A stretch of 64,000 bases of DNA from Bacteroidales bacterium (GCA_028698995.1 JAQVVM010000002.1:62001-126000); one strand, 5' to 3'; counted from the first letter of the stretch, positions 20,541 to 30,762 are shown. Numbers and translations: made by a program. Notes: generated from the sequence alone by a model not told the origin.

Positions 20541-22601
20541 ATGAACAGATTTTTAAGATACAGTCTAACTTCAATGTTATTACTTTTAACAACTGTAGTT
20601 GTATTCTCACAAAGCATTGAATTTAATAAAACAAATTTCCCAAACGATAAAAAAGGCTTGCGAAAAGCAATAAAAGATATTAACGAAGGTGATAAAAATT
20701 ATGAGCTTGGACGTGTTATGTATTTGAAAGCCTTAGACCATTATTTAGCTGCACAGGCTTTTAATCCCCGAAATGCCGTGTTAAATTATAAAATTGGCAA
20801 ATGCTACTTAAATACCGTTCAAAAAGATAAATCAATTGAATATCTCGAAAGAGCTCTTGAATTAAGCCCTTCAGTTTCTCTTGATGCCGGTTTTCTTTTA
20901 GCATACGGGTATCATCTGACTCTTGATTTTGATAAAGCAATTGAAAATTACACGAAATTTAAAAATTCCTTATCCCCAGCTGATTTGGAAACCTATGGTA
21001 GAATTGTTGACCGTAGAATTCAACAATGTAATGTAGGAAAAGAACTGGTTCAAAATCCGGAACGTGTATTTATTGACAATCTCGGAAGTGTTGTCAATTC
21101 ACAGTACCCTGATTACAGTCCAATGATTAGTGCAGATGAATCAGTTATTATGTTCACATCGAGAAGTGAAGGTTCAACCGGCAATAAGAGAGACCCATTG
21201 GATTTACAGTTTTTTGAAGATATTCACATAAGTTATAAAATTGATGGCCGATGGACAGCAGCAAGAAATCCAGGGAAGCCCCTTAATACAAGCGGTCATG
21301 ATGCTACAGCAGGTTTATCTCCTGATGGTCAAACACTTTTTATTTACAAGGGAACTAAAGGGGGAGATATTTATGAATGTGTTCAAAGAGGGAATAACTG
21401 GTCAAAACCCAAAAAAATGCCAAAACCAATTACTTCAAAATTTCATGAATCTTCTGCATCTCTTTCTCCGGACGGCAGAACTATTTATTTTATAAGTCAA
21501 AGACCCGGTGGTTATGGTGGCAGAGATATTTATAAATCAACAAAGAATGAAAAAGGTAAATGGGGACCTGTATCCAATGTTGGACCGATTATCAACACTG
21601 AATTTGACGAGGAAAGTGTTTTCATGCACCCCGATGGAAAAACAATGTATTTTAGTTCTCAAGGCCACAGAACAATGGGAGGCTATGATATTTTCAAAAG
21701 TGTTTTTGAAAATGAAGCTTGGTCTGAACCTCAAAACTTAGGTTATCCTATCAACACCCCCGATGATGATGTATTCTTTACAATGTCTGCAAGTGGTGCT
21801 AGAGGTTATTATTCATCCGAACGTATTGGTGGTCTGGGTGGACAGGATATATATGTTATAACTTTCCTAGGTGCTGAAAAACCTGTTGTTTTCCATACCG
21901 AAGATGATTTACTTGCCATTTTATCCCAACCTGTAAGTGGTGCTGTCATTGAATCAGCTGTCGAAATTCAGACCAGTCAGCTCACCTTATTAAAAGGCTT
22001 TATCAGAGACAGCGAAACTCAAACACCTTTGCATGCCAAAATAGAACTTATTGATAATGAGCTTAATCAGCAAATTGCGGTTTTTGAATCCAACAGTGCT
22101 ACTGGACGTTATCTTGTTTCTTTGCCTTCAGGAAAAAATTATGGCTTAACAGTAAGTGCAGATGGTTACTTATTCCATTCTGAAAATTTTAACATCAGCT
22201 CATCCAGAGGATATCAGGAAATTGAAAAAGACATTATGCTTAAAAAGATTGAAGTGGGTACCAGTATTGTTCTTAACAATATTTTCTTCGACTTTAACAG
22301 TGCCAATCTCAGGAATGAATCAACTGCTGAATTAGACAGATTGACACAATTGCTTAAAGATATGCCTAAACTCAAAATTGAAATTTCGGGACATACCGAT
22401 AATGTTGGAAGTGCTTCATACAACCAAAGGCTTTCTGAAAACAGAGCTAAAGCTGTTGTTGATTACCTTATAAGAAAAGGAATAAACACCGACCGACTTG
22501 AGTTTAAAGGCTATGGTTTTGAACAACCTATTGCAACTAACGACAATGAAGAAGGCAGACAAATGAATAGGCGAACTGAATTTAAAATCGTTAGCAAATA
22601 A
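20541..22601 (+). CDS. PorE-like envelope protein: TPR, PD40 propeller, CRD, OmpA (second copy)
   Basis: The protein has 686 residues with the same order as the protein at 17369: signal peptide (1-23, ending VVFSQ), TPR-like helices, PD40 blades with LSPDGRTIYFISQRPGG and MHPDGKTMYFSSQGH, a regulatory beta domain and a C-terminal OmpA domain with SGHTDNVGS. It differs by a longer linker between propeller and beta domain (about residues 445-490) and a divergent TPR part. Identity is high in the OmpA part, so the pair arose by duplication but is not recent. It is probably anchored to peptidoglycan in the periplasm. Confidence 0.85.
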   Translation: MNRFLRYSLTSMLLLLTTVVVFSQSIEFNKTNFPNDKKGLRKAIKDINEGDKNYELGRVMYLKALDHYLAAQAFNPRNAVLNYKIGKCYLNTVQKDKSIEYLERALELSPSVSLDAGFLLAYGYHLTLDFDKAIENYTKFKNSLSPADLETYGRIVDRRIQQCNVGKELVQNPERVFIDNLGSVVNSQYPDYSPMISADESVIMFTSRSEGSTGNKRDPLDLQFFEDIHISYKIDGRWTAARNPGKPLNTSGHDATAGLSPDGQTLFIYKGTKGGDIYECVQRGNNWSKPKKMPKPITSKFHESSASLSPDGRTIYFISQRPGGYGGRDIYKSTKNEKGKWGPVSNVGPIINTEFDEESVFMHPDGKTMYFSSQGHRTMGGYDIFKSVFENEAWSEPQNLGYPINTPDDDVFFTMSASGARGYYSSERIGGLGGQDIYVITFLGAEKPVVFHTEDDLLAILSQPVSGAVIESAVEIQTSQLTLLKGFIRDSETQTPLHAKIELIDNELNQQIAVFESNSATGRYLVSLPSGKNYGLTVSADGYLFHSENFNISSSRGYQEIEKDIMLKKIEVGTSIVLNNIFFDFNSANLRNESTAELDRLTQLLKDMPKLKIEISGHTDNVGSASYNQRLSENRAKAVVDYLIRKGINTDRLEFKGYGFEQPIATNDNEEGRQMNRRTEFKIVSK

Positions 22602-22663
22602 AGTTCCTTATCCCTTTCTTAGTTAATTTTTGATTGATTATTTTCCTGTAATCTATTCTATAA

Positions 22664-22696
22664 AATAGTATTTTTGCAACTTATAAAAATACTATT
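22664..22696 (+). promoter_or_regulatory. Perfect 12-bp inverted repeat directly before the valS start, with -7-like box
   Basis: The left arm 22664-22675 (AATAGTATTTTT) and right arm 22685-22696 (AAAAATACTATT) are exact reverse complements around a 9-nt loop, and the ATG of valS follows immediately at 22697. The left arm overlaps TATTTTTG (22669-22676), a match to the Bacteroidota -7 box TAnnTTTG; no TTTG -33 box is seen at the usual spacing. It could be an operator at the promoter or, if the transcript starts upstream, an RNA hairpin at the ribosome site. The repeat is certain; its function is inferred. Confidence 0.55.
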
Positions 22697-25324
22697 ATGC
22701 AAATTCCATCAAAATATGATCCGGCTACTGTTGAAGATAAATGGTATGCCTATTGGCTGAAAAATAAAATTTTTAAATCAGAACCTGATTCCAGAGAGCC
22801 TTACTGTATTGTTATTCCTCCTCCGAATGTTACAGGTGTTTTGCACATGGGTCACATGCTCAATAATACCATTCAGGACATTTTAGTGCGTCGTGCCCGA
22901 ATGAAAGGGAAAAACGCTTGTTGGTTACCCGGTACTGATCATGCCTCAATTGCCACCGAAGCAAAAGTTGTTGCCAAACTCAAAGCTGAAGGGATAGACA
23001 AGAAAAGCATTTCAAGGGAAGAATTTCTAGCCCATGCATGGGAATGGAAAGAAAAACATGGAGGTATCATCCTTGAACAGCTGAAGAAGCTGGGTGCTTC
23101 ATGCGATTGGGAACGAACTAAATTTACCATGGATAAAGACCTTTCTGAATCTGTTATTGACGTATTTGTTAACTTGTATAGAAAAGGCTTGATTTATAGG
23201 GGTGTTCGTATGGTTAACTGGGACCCTAAAGCGCTTACAGCAGTTTCTGATGAAGAAGTAATATATAAAGAACTCAACTCAAAATTCTATTATATCAAGT
23301 ATTATCTGGAAGATTCCTCCCATACATTTATTACAATAGCAACCACCAGACCGGAGACTATTTTAGGTGATACGGCCGTTTGTGTTAATCCAAACGATGA
23401 AAGATATAAATCTTTTATTGGTAAAAAAGTGCTTGTACCTCTTATCAACCGTCCGGTTAAAATCATTGCCGATGAATATGTTGAAATGGAATTTGGTACT
23501 GGAGCTCTTAAGGTTACACCTGCACATGATATCAATGATTATAACCTTGGTATTAAACACAATCTTGAAACCATTGATATTTTTAATGATAACGGCACTC
23601 TTAACGAAAAAGCCCAATTATACATAGGCCTTGACAGGTTTGAAGTAAGGGAAAAGATTGTTGAAGAACTCTATTCTAAAGGATTTTTACTTAAGACAGA
23701 GGAAGTGGTGAATAAGGTAGGATTTTCTGAAAGAACAGACGAAGTTATTGAACCCAAATTGTCTGTTCAATGGTTCTGCAAGATGGAAGAAATGGGCAGG
23801 CCTGCTTTGGAAGTAGTTGAAAATGACACCATCAGATTTCATCCTGCAAAATTCAAAAACACATACAGACATTGGATGGAAAATATCAGGGATTGGTGCA
23901 TATCGCGACAGTTGTGGTGGGGGCATAGAATTCCGGCTTATTACCTCCCTGATGGGCATTTTGTTGTTGCTAAAACCATTGAAGATGCTTTAGCTGAAGC
24001 TAGAAAAACTAATCCTGATTTACAAATGAAGGATTTAAAACAAGATGATGATGTTCTTGACACATGGTTTTCTTCTTGGCTATGGCCAATTAGTGTTTTT
24101 GACGGTATCCGTAAACCCAATAACAAGGATATTAAATATTATTATCCCACTGATGATTTGATTACCGCACCTGAGATCCTTTTCTTCTGGGTAGCCCGCA
24201 TGATAATGGCAGGTCTTGAATTCAGAGGTGAAATTCCTTTTAAAAATGTATATCTGACAGGCATAGTAAGAGATAAATTAAACAGAAAAATGTCCAAATC
24301 TCTGGGTAATTCTCCAGACCCCATTGAATTAATGAAAATTTACGGTGCCGATGGCGTAAGGGTTGGAATGCTTTTCTGTTCAGCTGCAGGCAATGATTTG
24401 TTGTACGATAATTCTTTATGTGAGCAGGGTCGCAATTTCAGTAATAAACTTTGGAATGCTTTCCGTTTGATAAAAGGTTGGGAAATAGATTCTGATTTAG
24501 CACAGCCACAAACTTCAAAAGTAGCATCAGAATGGTTTAATTCCGTTATAAACAAAAACCTTGAAACCCTTGAAGACCACTTTGAAAAATACCGCCTTTC
24601 GGAAGCCCTCATGCTGGTTTATAAACTTATTCGCGATGATTATTGTTCTTGGTATCTTGAGATGATAAAGCCTCCCTATCAAAAACCTGCTGACCTACAA
24701 ACTTATAATGAGGCTATTGCCTTTATGGAAAAGCTTTTGAAAATATTGCATCCCTTCATGCCTTTTATAACAGAAGAAATATGGCACTTGGTAAAAGATG
24801 AAGAGCGTAATTCAATTTCATTAACAGAATGGCCAAAGCCTTCACATTGGGAACAGAACATCATCACACAATTTGATTATGTTCAGGATATCATTTCCGA
24901 AATTAGAAATGTAAGAAAAGAGAAAAATATCCCCCAAAAAGACACCTTAAGTCTCTCTGTCAAGAAAAACTACAATGAAGCATCCGATGATACCTTTGAT
25001 TGTATTGTTGCTAAGTTGTGTAATATTGAAAAAATCTCTTATATAGATGAAAAATTACCCAATGCCATTGCTTTTATTATTAAAAATACGGAGTTTTATA
25101 TTCCTCTTAATGATCACATCAATATTGAAGAAGAATTGAAAAAACTCAATGAGGAACTTTCTTACACAAAAGGCTTCTTAAATGCAGTGATGAAAAAACT
25201 CAGCAATAAAAGTTTTGTTGATAATGCACCTGAGCAGGTAGTTGATATCGAGAAGAAAAAGAGAAATGATGCAGAAGCAAGAATTAAGGTTCTTGAAGAA
25301 CAAATATTGAATCTAAAAAAATAA
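22697..25324 (+). CDS. valS: Valine--tRNA ligase
   Basis: The protein has 875 residues, the normal length. The class I signature HMGH occurs in [15 protein letters not shown] and the KMSKS loop in [15 protein letters not shown]. The CP1 editing domain (about 190-335, with [14 protein letters not shown]), the anticodon-binding helical domain and a C-terminal coiled-coil arm (about 810-875) are all present. It charges tRNA-Val in the cytoplasm and edits mischarged threonine. It is a single gene, 95 bp from the preceding ORF and convergent with the DUF2279 gene. Confidence 0.97.
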   Translation: MQIPSKYDPATVEDKWYAYWLKNKIFKSEPDSREPYCIVIPPPNVTGVLHMGHMLNNTIQDILVRRARMKGKNACWLPGTDHASIATEAKVVAKLKAEGIDKKSISREEFLAHAWEWKEKHGGIILEQLKKLGASCDWERTKFTMDKDLSESVIDVFVNLYRKGLIYRGVRMVNWDPKALTAVSDEEVIYKELNSKFYYIKYYLEDSSHTFITIATTRPETILGDTAVCVNPNDERYKSFIGKKVLVPLINRPVKIIADEYVEMEFGTGALKVTPAHDINDYNLGIKHNLETIDIFNDNGTLNEKAQLYIGLDRFEVREKIVEELYSKGFLLKTEEVVNKVGFSERTDEVIEPKLSVQWFCKMEEMGRPALEVVENDTIRFHPAKFKNTYRHWMENIRDWCISRQLWWGHRIPAYYLPDGHFVVAKTIEDALAEARKTNPDLQMKDLKQDDDVLDTWFSSWLWPISVFDGIRKPNNKDIKYYYPTDDLITAPEILFFWVARMIMAGLEFRGEIPFKNVYLTGIVRDKLNRKMSKSLGNSPDPIELMKIYGADGVRVGMLFCSAAGNDLLYDNSLCEQGRNFSNKLWNAFRLIKGWEIDSDLAQPQTSKVASEWFNSVINKNLETLEDHFEKYRLSEALMLVYKLIRDDYCSWYLEMIKPPYQKPADLQTYNEAIAFMEKLLKILHPFMPFITEEIWHLVKDEERNSISLTEWPKPSHWEQNIITQFDYVQDIISEIRNVRKEKNIPQKDTLSLSVKKNYNEASDDTFDCIVAKLCNIEKISYIDEKLPNAIAFIIKNTEFYIPLNDHINIEEELKKLNEELSYTKGFLNAVMKKLSNKSFVDNAPEQVVDIEKKKRNDAEARIKVLEEQILNLKK

Positions 25325-25354
25325 TTTGATTCCTTTTTCAGTAAAATGTAATAT

Positions 25355-26311
25355 CTAAAAGTACAGAGGGTGGAAAACAATACCCTCTGTTTTATTGTAT
25401 TCCAAAGTTGGGAAAGGTATTTTTATAAAGGAAAGTACATTTGTTAGAACTTTAAGATATTTATTGCTGATAGGTAAACGGCTTAAATCAATATCTGCTG
25501 AAAACAGTAACTGTCTTTGACGGTCAAAATAGGGTAGGGCATGGCCATTGTTAAATGCGGGATTGCCATTTGCACCTAGAAGTCCATCCCCGCTTTGCCC
25601 GATAGAAAGACATATCCAATCAGGAAATTTATCATAGTTTTCGAAAAACATTTTGAGATTAAATGATGCCCAACAGCTTATGCCGTTATAATCTTTGAGA
25701 GTACTTTGCAAATAGTTATTTCCCAGTAAATCAGGTCGGTAAGCAGTATAATTAGAGGGAGAAAATGAATATTTTAGTCTGATGTTTTGTTTGCCTCCAA
25801 AAGATTGTTGGGAACAGTAAAGCAGCGATCCTCCAATATTTGAAGCAAAATCGCCAAGGGAGAAACCCCATTCTTTTGAAAATCCGTCTAAAACTTCAAT
25901 AACTGAAAGGTAAACTGTACCGGCAAACCCTCCGTACCAAATTGCTTTTCTTTCATCAAGTCCGGCCCAAAGAAGAGCATGATGGCCTATACTACCTAAA
26001 TAGTAAGAGGTTGTTGCATGTGCGCATTTGTCCATCTGCAACCACTCAGAATTGTCATTGAAAAAATGAAAAGACGATTGGGGATAATCTTTATACCATA
26101 AATAATATAAACCTGTAAGCGATGATGCATATACTATGCTTCCACCTGTTATAAGCAAGTTAGTTTTTTGTTTTGAAGTCAGTGTTAATGAATCTTTAAA
26201 ATCAACCAATAAAGAAGGTTTCTGAATAGGAAATTTGTTATCCGAACACAGTTGAGCGGAACATAATTGGAAAATAAATACAAATACTCCGGAAAACAGA
26301 AAGGACTTCAT
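25355..26311 (-). CDS. DUF2279 family exported protein (YfiM-like)
   Basis: The protein has 318 residues. A signal peptide (about 1-19, ending CSAQ) is followed by the DUF2279 core with the WLQMDKCAHATTSYYLG segment, a helix-rich middle that could be membrane-associated (GGFAGTVYLSVIEVLDGFS) and a strand-rich C-terminal half. The family is common in Bacteroidota and has no known biochemical role. Its start overlaps the stop of the phosphohexomutase gene by 1 bp (TGATG), so the two are translationally coupled. The last codons contain the valS terminator hairpin. Confidence 0.75.
   Translation of the reverse strand: MKSFLFSGVFVFIFQLCSAQLCSDNKFPIQKPSLLVDFKDSLTLTSKQKTNLLITGGSIVYASSLTGLYYLWYKDYPQSSFHFFNDNSEWLQMDKCAHATTSYYLGSIGHHALLWAGLDERKAIWYGGFAGTVYLSVIEVLDGFSKEWGFSLGDFASNIGGSLLYCSQQSFGGKQNIRLKYSFSPSNYTAYRPDLLGNNYLQSTLKDYNGISCWASFNLKMFFENYDKFPDWICLSIGQSGDGLLGANGNPAFNNGHALPYFDRQRQLLFSADIDLSRLPISNKYLKVLTNVLSFIKIPFPTLEYNKTEGIVFHPLYF
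25363..25394 (+). terminator. Candidate intrinsic terminator after valS
   Basis: A 9-bp perfect stem (ACAGAGGGT at 25363-25371 and ACCCTCTGT at 25382-25390) with a 10-nt loop is followed by TTTTATTGT. It lies 38 bp past the valS stop and inside the last codons of the convergent DUF2279 gene. The T tract is short and interrupted, so strength is uncertain. Confidence 0.5.
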
Positions 26312-27720
26312 CAGGCCTTCATAATAGTGTCGTAACAGGCTTTCAGGATGGCAGATGCTTTTTCTTTAGTTTGGGATTCTGCATATGTACGCAATACAGG
26401 CTCAGTACCTGATGGGCGAATTATCAGCCACTCATCATCATTAAAATAATATTTGAAACCGTCAAGAGTATCTACATTTCTTACTTTGTTTGGACCAAAA
26501 GAGGTATAAGCATTATTTTGACAGTTTTTAACAATCCTTTGCTTAAGGTCTTCCTCAAGTCTTAAATCTGAACGTTCAAATGCGAAAGAACCTACAATAT
26601 CATAAACCTCCTGAATGATCTCCTTAAGACTTTTGCCCGATCTAACCATAAATTCCCATATAACAAGTCCGTTCCATATACCGTCACGTTCCGGAATATG
26701 CCCATTTACTGCAATGCCTCCGGACTCTTCTCCACCAACCATGATATTTTCTTTAAGCATCAGCTCACATACATGCTTAAACCCTATTGGTACTATTTCC
26801 AAGGGCAACTTATAGTATGCACAAAGTTGTTTAATTTTTTGTGTTGACGAAACAGCAGTGGCTACCTTTCCGTTTTGTTTTTTATATTTTTTCAGATAAT
26901 GAATAAGAATGAGAATCACATGATGTGAATCTACATAATTCCCTTCATTGTCGAATAAGGCAATACGGTCTGCATCACCATCAACAGCAAGCCCACAATC
27001 AATGTTTTCAGCTATTTTAATCATATCAGAGAATTCCGTCAGATTTTTTAAAAGAGGTTCCGGTGGAATGTTGTTGAAGGTTGGATTTATTTCACAATGG
27101 AGAAATGTAATATCTGGAAAAAGCTTTCTCATAATGATTTGCCCTGACCCATACATGGCATCAAAAGCAAATTCAAATTTTGAATTTCTGATTGCTTCCA
27201 TGTCAAAATGGGATTCAACATGTTCACAATATATTTTTTCAAGGTCAACGTAGGTAACATCTCCCTTTTCAATAAGGTCACTTAACTTAACAGCATCAAA
27301 ATCAAAGTCATAACTCTCTGGAATCATAGCTTCGACTTCTTTAATTTGATTTTCTAACAAAGGGCCCCCATAATTGCCTTTAAGTTTATATCCATTATAC
27401 AATGGTGGGTTATGGCTTGCAGTGATAACGACTCCTAAATCTGTCTTAAGTTTTACAATCCCTAAGGAAACCATTGGTGTGGAAGCATAAGTATCAGACA
27501 ACAGTACTTTAACTTTTTGCGAAGCCAAAACTTTTGCAACAGTTTCTGAAAAAAGAGAACCACCGAATCGACAATCATGTCCAATCAGTACTTTGGGGTT
27601 CGAAAAGTTTTTATGTAACCATAAAGAAGTAGCATAAGCCACTCTGGCTACATTGGCAACAGTGTATTCTTTTGCAATGACAGCTCGCCAGCCGTCTGTT
27701 CCAAATATAATTTTTGTCAT
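26311..27720 (-). CDS. Phosphoglucomutase/phosphomannomutase family protein
   Basis: From the chosen ATG at 27720 the protein has 469 residues. The frame is open to 27894, but MTKIIFGTDGWRA is the standard family start and the extension overlaps the upstream hydrolase gene in another frame. Alpha-D-phosphohexomutase motifs are complete: the phosphoserine loop TASHNP, metal loop DGDADR, sugar loop GEESGG and phosphate-binding RPSGTEP. It interconverts hexose 1- and 6-phosphates (glucose and/or mannose), feeding nucleotide sugar and polysaccharide synthesis. It lies 10 bp after the hydrolase gene and overlaps the DUF2279 start, so the three form an operon. Confidence 0.92.
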   Translation of the reverse strand: MTKIIFGTDGWRAVIAKEYTVANVARVAYATSLWLHKNFSNPKVLIGHDCRFGGSLFSETVAKVLASQKVKVLLSDTYASTPMVSLGIVKLKTDLGVVITASHNPPLYNGYKLKGNYGGPLLENQIKEVEAMIPESYDFDFDAVKLSDLIEKGDVTYVDLEKIYCEHVESHFDMEAIRNSKFEFAFDAMYGSGQIIMRKLFPDITFLHCEINPTFNNIPPEPLLKNLTEFSDMIKIAENIDCGLAVDGDADRIALFDNEGNYVDSHHVILILIHYLKKYKKQNGKVATAVSSTQKIKQLCAYYKLPLEIVPIGFKHVCELMLKENIMVGGEESGGIAVNGHIPERDGIWNGLVIWEFMVRSGKSLKEIIQEVYDIVGSFAFERSDLRLEEDLKQRIVKNCQNNAYTSFGPNKVRNVDTLDGFKYYFNDDEWLIIRPSGTEPVLRTYAESQTKEKASAILKACYDTIMKA

Positions 27721-27730
27721 ATGTAAGTTT

Positions 27731-28549
27731 TTATCTCGCAAATGATGCGATTTCTTCAAAATATTTATGTTTATCTTTTGTAAAGTTTGTTCTGTAGTTG
27801 CTATCTCTGACTGTAAATACAGTTGCTCCTCTTTTAAGTTTGGCAAGCTCTCGTATGTTTCTTGTTGTATAAATTTCATCTTCATCTCCAACAATAAAAA
27901 GAACTTTCTGCAGATTCTGACCTTTTTCCTTTAAGGCATATTCCGGCTCAATGGCCACTCTATTGAAACCTAAAGGCAATAGTACATTTTGACCTGTTGC
28001 GTCTGCAATACTTGATTTAATGCCTTCCAGAGTACTGTAAGGAGAATCGGCAATAACGCCGCTTATTTCATTCCTGTTGGCTCCCACTGCTAATGACAAG
28101 CCTGCGCCCATGCCAACGCCCCATAAATGTATCGTACGGGCTCGTGAAAGATATCTCTTTGTATAATCAATAGCTGCATTCAGATCAAACTCAAATTGGG
28201 CATACATGTAAAAATTATTGTTGATTGTAAAATCTGAACTTTCTCCATATCCCCTGTAATCATATGTTATTACATAATAACCAAGCGTAACAAAATTACT
28301 TGCAATTTCAATTAGGTCAGCCATATTGCCATTGCCACTGTGACTTAAAATAATTGCTTTGGATGATTGTTCACGTGGTTTGTAAAGCCAACCTTTTAAA
28401 GTCAGTTCGTCACTTGTAGTAATACTGATTTCCTCATAATCAATTCCAAATTCATCGGGTTTAACCGCATACTCTCTAACAGGTTCTAAAGCCATTACAC
28501 CTTGCAATGACATAAATAATACCATTGTAAATAAAATTATAGTTCTCAT
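27731..28549 (-). CDS. Exported alpha/beta-hydrolase-fold protein lacking the nucleophile Ser
   Basis: The protein has 272 residues. A signal peptide (about 1-20, ending GVMA) precedes an alpha/beta-hydrolase fold with strand VITYDYRGYGESS, the acid-loop region VGDEDEIYT (D222/D224) and a late His (H261, DKHKYF). The nucleophile elbow reads G144-V-G-M-G148, so the Ser of G-x-S-x-G is Gly at 146. The protein is therefore probably not an ordinary esterase or peptidase; it may bind ligands or proteins. It precedes the phosphohexomutase gene by 10 bp. Confidence 0.8.
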   Translation of the reverse strand: MRTIILFTMVLFMSLQGVMALEPVREYAVKPDEFGIDYEEISITTSDELTLKGWLYKPREQSSKAIILSHSGNGNMADLIEIASNFVTLGYYVITYDYRGYGESSDFTINNNFYMYAQFEFDLNAAIDYTKRYLSRARTIHLWGVGMGAGLSLAVGANRNEISGVIADSPYSTLEGIKSSIADATGQNVLLPLGFNRVAIEPEYALKEKGQNLQKVLFIVGDEDEIYTTRNIRELAKLKRGATVFTVRDSNYRTNFTKDKHKYFEEIASFAR

Positions 28550-28631
28550 AAAATATTTTTTTTTAGGATGACAAATTTACATGAATTTTTATAACTTTTG
28601 AGAAAAAGTTATGGAACATTTTTTATGTTTC

Positions 28632-30275
28632 CTAATTCAACTTTCTGACTCTTTTGAGAGTCAATAAATTCAAAGGATTATTCCCGAGACCTTCGATGTT
28701 TTTTTGTGAAAATCTGAGTACTTCATCATAGTATAACAATACAACCGGTGCATGCGATAATACAATGCTGTCCATCTGACGATACAAGCTGTATCTCTCT
28801 TCATCATTAACGATGGTAATTGCTTTTTCGTAAAGAGCATCAAAAGCACCATCTTTAAAATGGGTATAATTTGGACCGGCAGGTGCATAATTTTTACTGT
28901 AGAACAATGACAAATAATTTTCTGCATCTGGGTAATCTGCAATCCACGAACCCCTGAAGAAATTGACATCGGAACGTGCTATCATTTCTCTGAGAGTAGC
29001 AGGAGGAAGCACATCAATTTTAATATTAATGCCAATTTCTTTAAGTTCACTCTGAATATACTGGCATAAATCAAGATAAGAAGGATTTGTACTTAAAGTA
29101 ATTATTGGTAATCCGTTGCCATTGGGATAACCCGCCTCTGCAAGAAGTTGACGGGCTTTGTCGGGTGCATAATAATAACCTTGAGTCAGGCTGTCATTAA
29201 AAGCCGGCATTCCTGCTGGTATCATACCCGACAATGCAGCTTGACCAATATTGTTTCTCAGGTATAAAATCATTTTGCTCCTGTCGAAACCATAATTAAT
29301 AGCCTGACGTACACGCACATCTGAAAGCGGGGAAGATACTGACAATGGTAAAGCCGAATCAACTAAAAAACCAAGATATTCGGTATTTAAATAGGGACTC
29401 TTTGTCAGGTTCAGTCTGTCGTTATATTTAGAATTCAATGTCCCATTCCGTGTCAGAAGTTCATCTTTGTAGGACATATCAATTCCTGAAAGAAAATCAA
29501 TATTCCCTTTTACAAATTCCAGAAAAGCTGTTTGTTTATCAACAATAAAAGTGATAGCTACTGCATCCAGATAGGGTAATCGGGTTCCATTTTCTACCTC
29601 AAAGTAGTTGGGATTTTTAACAAAAACAAGCTTGATACCTTCTTTCCAGATCTTAAAACGGAATGGCCCGGTACCAACAGGGTTTTTGCGAAATTCCTTA
29701 CCATAGTGTTCAACAACCTCATAAGGTACAACTGAACAATACTGCATACTTAATAAGCCCAGAAAAGGAGGAAAAGCTTCCCTTAAAGTTACTATAAATG
29801 TGGTATCATCAGGAGCACGAAATGAGTATGTGTGGTCATCATTAATTAACACATTATTAAATACCCATGCGCCGGGTGAAGCTAAATTTTCATCTATTAT
29901 GCGATTGAAGCTGAAAACAAAATCAGATGCTATGACTTTTCTTTTATTTGGATTTTTAAATAACTCATTTTCATGGAAATAAACATCATCTCTTAAATAA
30001 AAAGTATAAGTTCTGCCATCTGCACTTATATCCCAGTTTTTTGCAATACAGGGGAGGATGTTAAGTGAATCATCTAATTGAACCAAGCCATTAAAGAGCT
30101 GGTTAACACCCCAAATATTAGCTTGATTTCTTGCAAAAGCAGGATCAAGTGATGTGATACCTGCTGATTCATTATATTTGAATACTGTTCTGAGTTCGCC
30201 TTCTGTTGATTGTCTTCCACATTGTGTGAATAACATGATACCCAACAATAAACTTATAAAAAAGCGATGTTTCAT
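28632..30275 (-). CDS. Peptide/nickel-type ABC transporter solute-binding lipoprotein
   Basis: The protein has 547 residues. A lipoprotein signal (lipobox LFTQC, Cys about 19) is followed by a family 5 solute-binding domain (SBP_bac_5) with AGITSLDPAFARN, WDISADGRTYTFYLRDDVYFH and late YYDEVLRFSQ segments. It should capture oligopeptides or similar ligands at the outer face of the inner membrane. Partner permease and ATPase genes (dppB/C/D/F type) are absent from the window, so it works with a transporter encoded elsewhere. It is divergent from the gene at 30374, and the shared 98-bp region contains a perfect 14-bp palindrome. Confidence 0.88.
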   Translation of the reverse strand: MKHRFFISLLLGIMLFTQCGRQSTEGELRTVFKYNESAGITSLDPAFARNQANIWGVNQLFNGLVQLDDSLNILPCIAKNWDISADGRTYTFYLRDDVYFHENELFKNPNKRKVIASDFVFSFNRIIDENLASPGAWVFNNVLINDDHTYSFRAPDDTTFIVTLREAFPPFLGLLSMQYCSVVPYEVVEHYGKEFRKNPVGTGPFRFKIWKEGIKLVFVKNPNYFEVENGTRLPYLDAVAITFIVDKQTAFLEFVKGNIDFLSGIDMSYKDELLTRNGTLNSKYNDRLNLTKSPYLNTEYLGFLVDSALPLSVSSPLSDVRVRQAINYGFDRSKMILYLRNNIGQAALSGMIPAGMPAFNDSLTQGYYYAPDKARQLLAEAGYPNGNGLPIITLSTNPSYLDLCQYIQSELKEIGINIKIDVLPPATLREMIARSDVNFFRGSWIADYPDAENYLSLFYSKNYAPAGPNYTHFKDGAFDALYEKAITIVNDEERYSLYRQMDSIVLSHAPVVLLYYDEVLRFSQKNIEGLGNNPLNLLTLKRVRKLN

Positions 30276-30322
30276 TTCTGGTTTGATAAGGTGTTCAAAA
30301 TTAATATTTTTAAAAGTAATAA

Positions 30323-30336
30323 TTCACTTAAGTGAA
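30323..30336. promoter_or_regulatory. Perfect 14-bp palindrome between divergent genes, candidate operator
   Basis: TTCACTTAAGTGAA is an exact palindrome in the 98-bp gap between the solute-binding protein gene (start 30275, minus) and the membrane protein that opens the kinase/phosphatase cluster (start 30374, plus). Its size and position fit a dimeric repressor or activator site. No regulator gene is adjacent. Confidence 0.4.
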
Positions 30337-30373
30337 ATAAATCACTATTTTCGTATCATAAATTATTGATAAC

Positions 30374-30757
30374 ATGTTTTGGAACTTTACCTATTTCGAA
30401 ATTTTTTTTATAATTCTTTTGGTTTCATTAGTGTTGACAACCCTTATTGCAACAATAAATGCGAATGTTATAAATGAAAGATTTCAAAGCATTTACAATG
30501 GATTGGATGACAAGTTTTCAACAACAGGAGGTTGGTTTCTTAAGTTGCTTTTAGGTGCATTCGTTTTTCCTGCCAGATTTTTTGTCAATGTCAATCATGA
30601 TGGATGGAAAAGCGGATTTATGGCAGGATCCATGTTATTTTCACTCTTTATCTTTCTGGGAATCATTTCTTTAATGATATTTATCGCTTTCTGGTTGCTC
30701 ATTATTGTTGTTGCACTCTGGTTACTTGGGGCTATTTTCGGAGGTAGCAGCAGATAA
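30374..30757 (+). CDS. Small inner-membrane protein of the kinase/phosphatase cluster
   Basis: The protein has 127 residues and the family is not recognised. It has an N-terminal membrane helix (about 8-28, FEIFFIILLVSLVLTTLIA) and a hydrophobic C-terminal half (about 78-122) that can form two helices, with a loop containing GWFLKLLLGAFVFPARFFVN between them. It lies 5 bp upstream of the PP2C gene and opens the tightly packed four-gene set up to 35568. It may provide a membrane platform for the kinase, but this is inference from position. Confidence 0.7.
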   Translation: MFWNFTYFEIFFIILLVSLVLTTLIATINANVINERFQSIYNGLDDKFSTTGGWFLKLLLGAFVFPARFFVNVNHDGWKSGFMAGSMLFSLFIFLGIISLMIFIAFWLLIIVVALWLLGAIFGGSSR

Positions 30758-30762
30758 ATTAT

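Noticed and set aside
26311..27894. Longer start for the phosphohexomutase (527 codons)
   Set aside because: The extra 58 residues overlap the hydrolase gene in another frame and lack family similarity; MTKIIFGTDGW at 27720 is the normal start.
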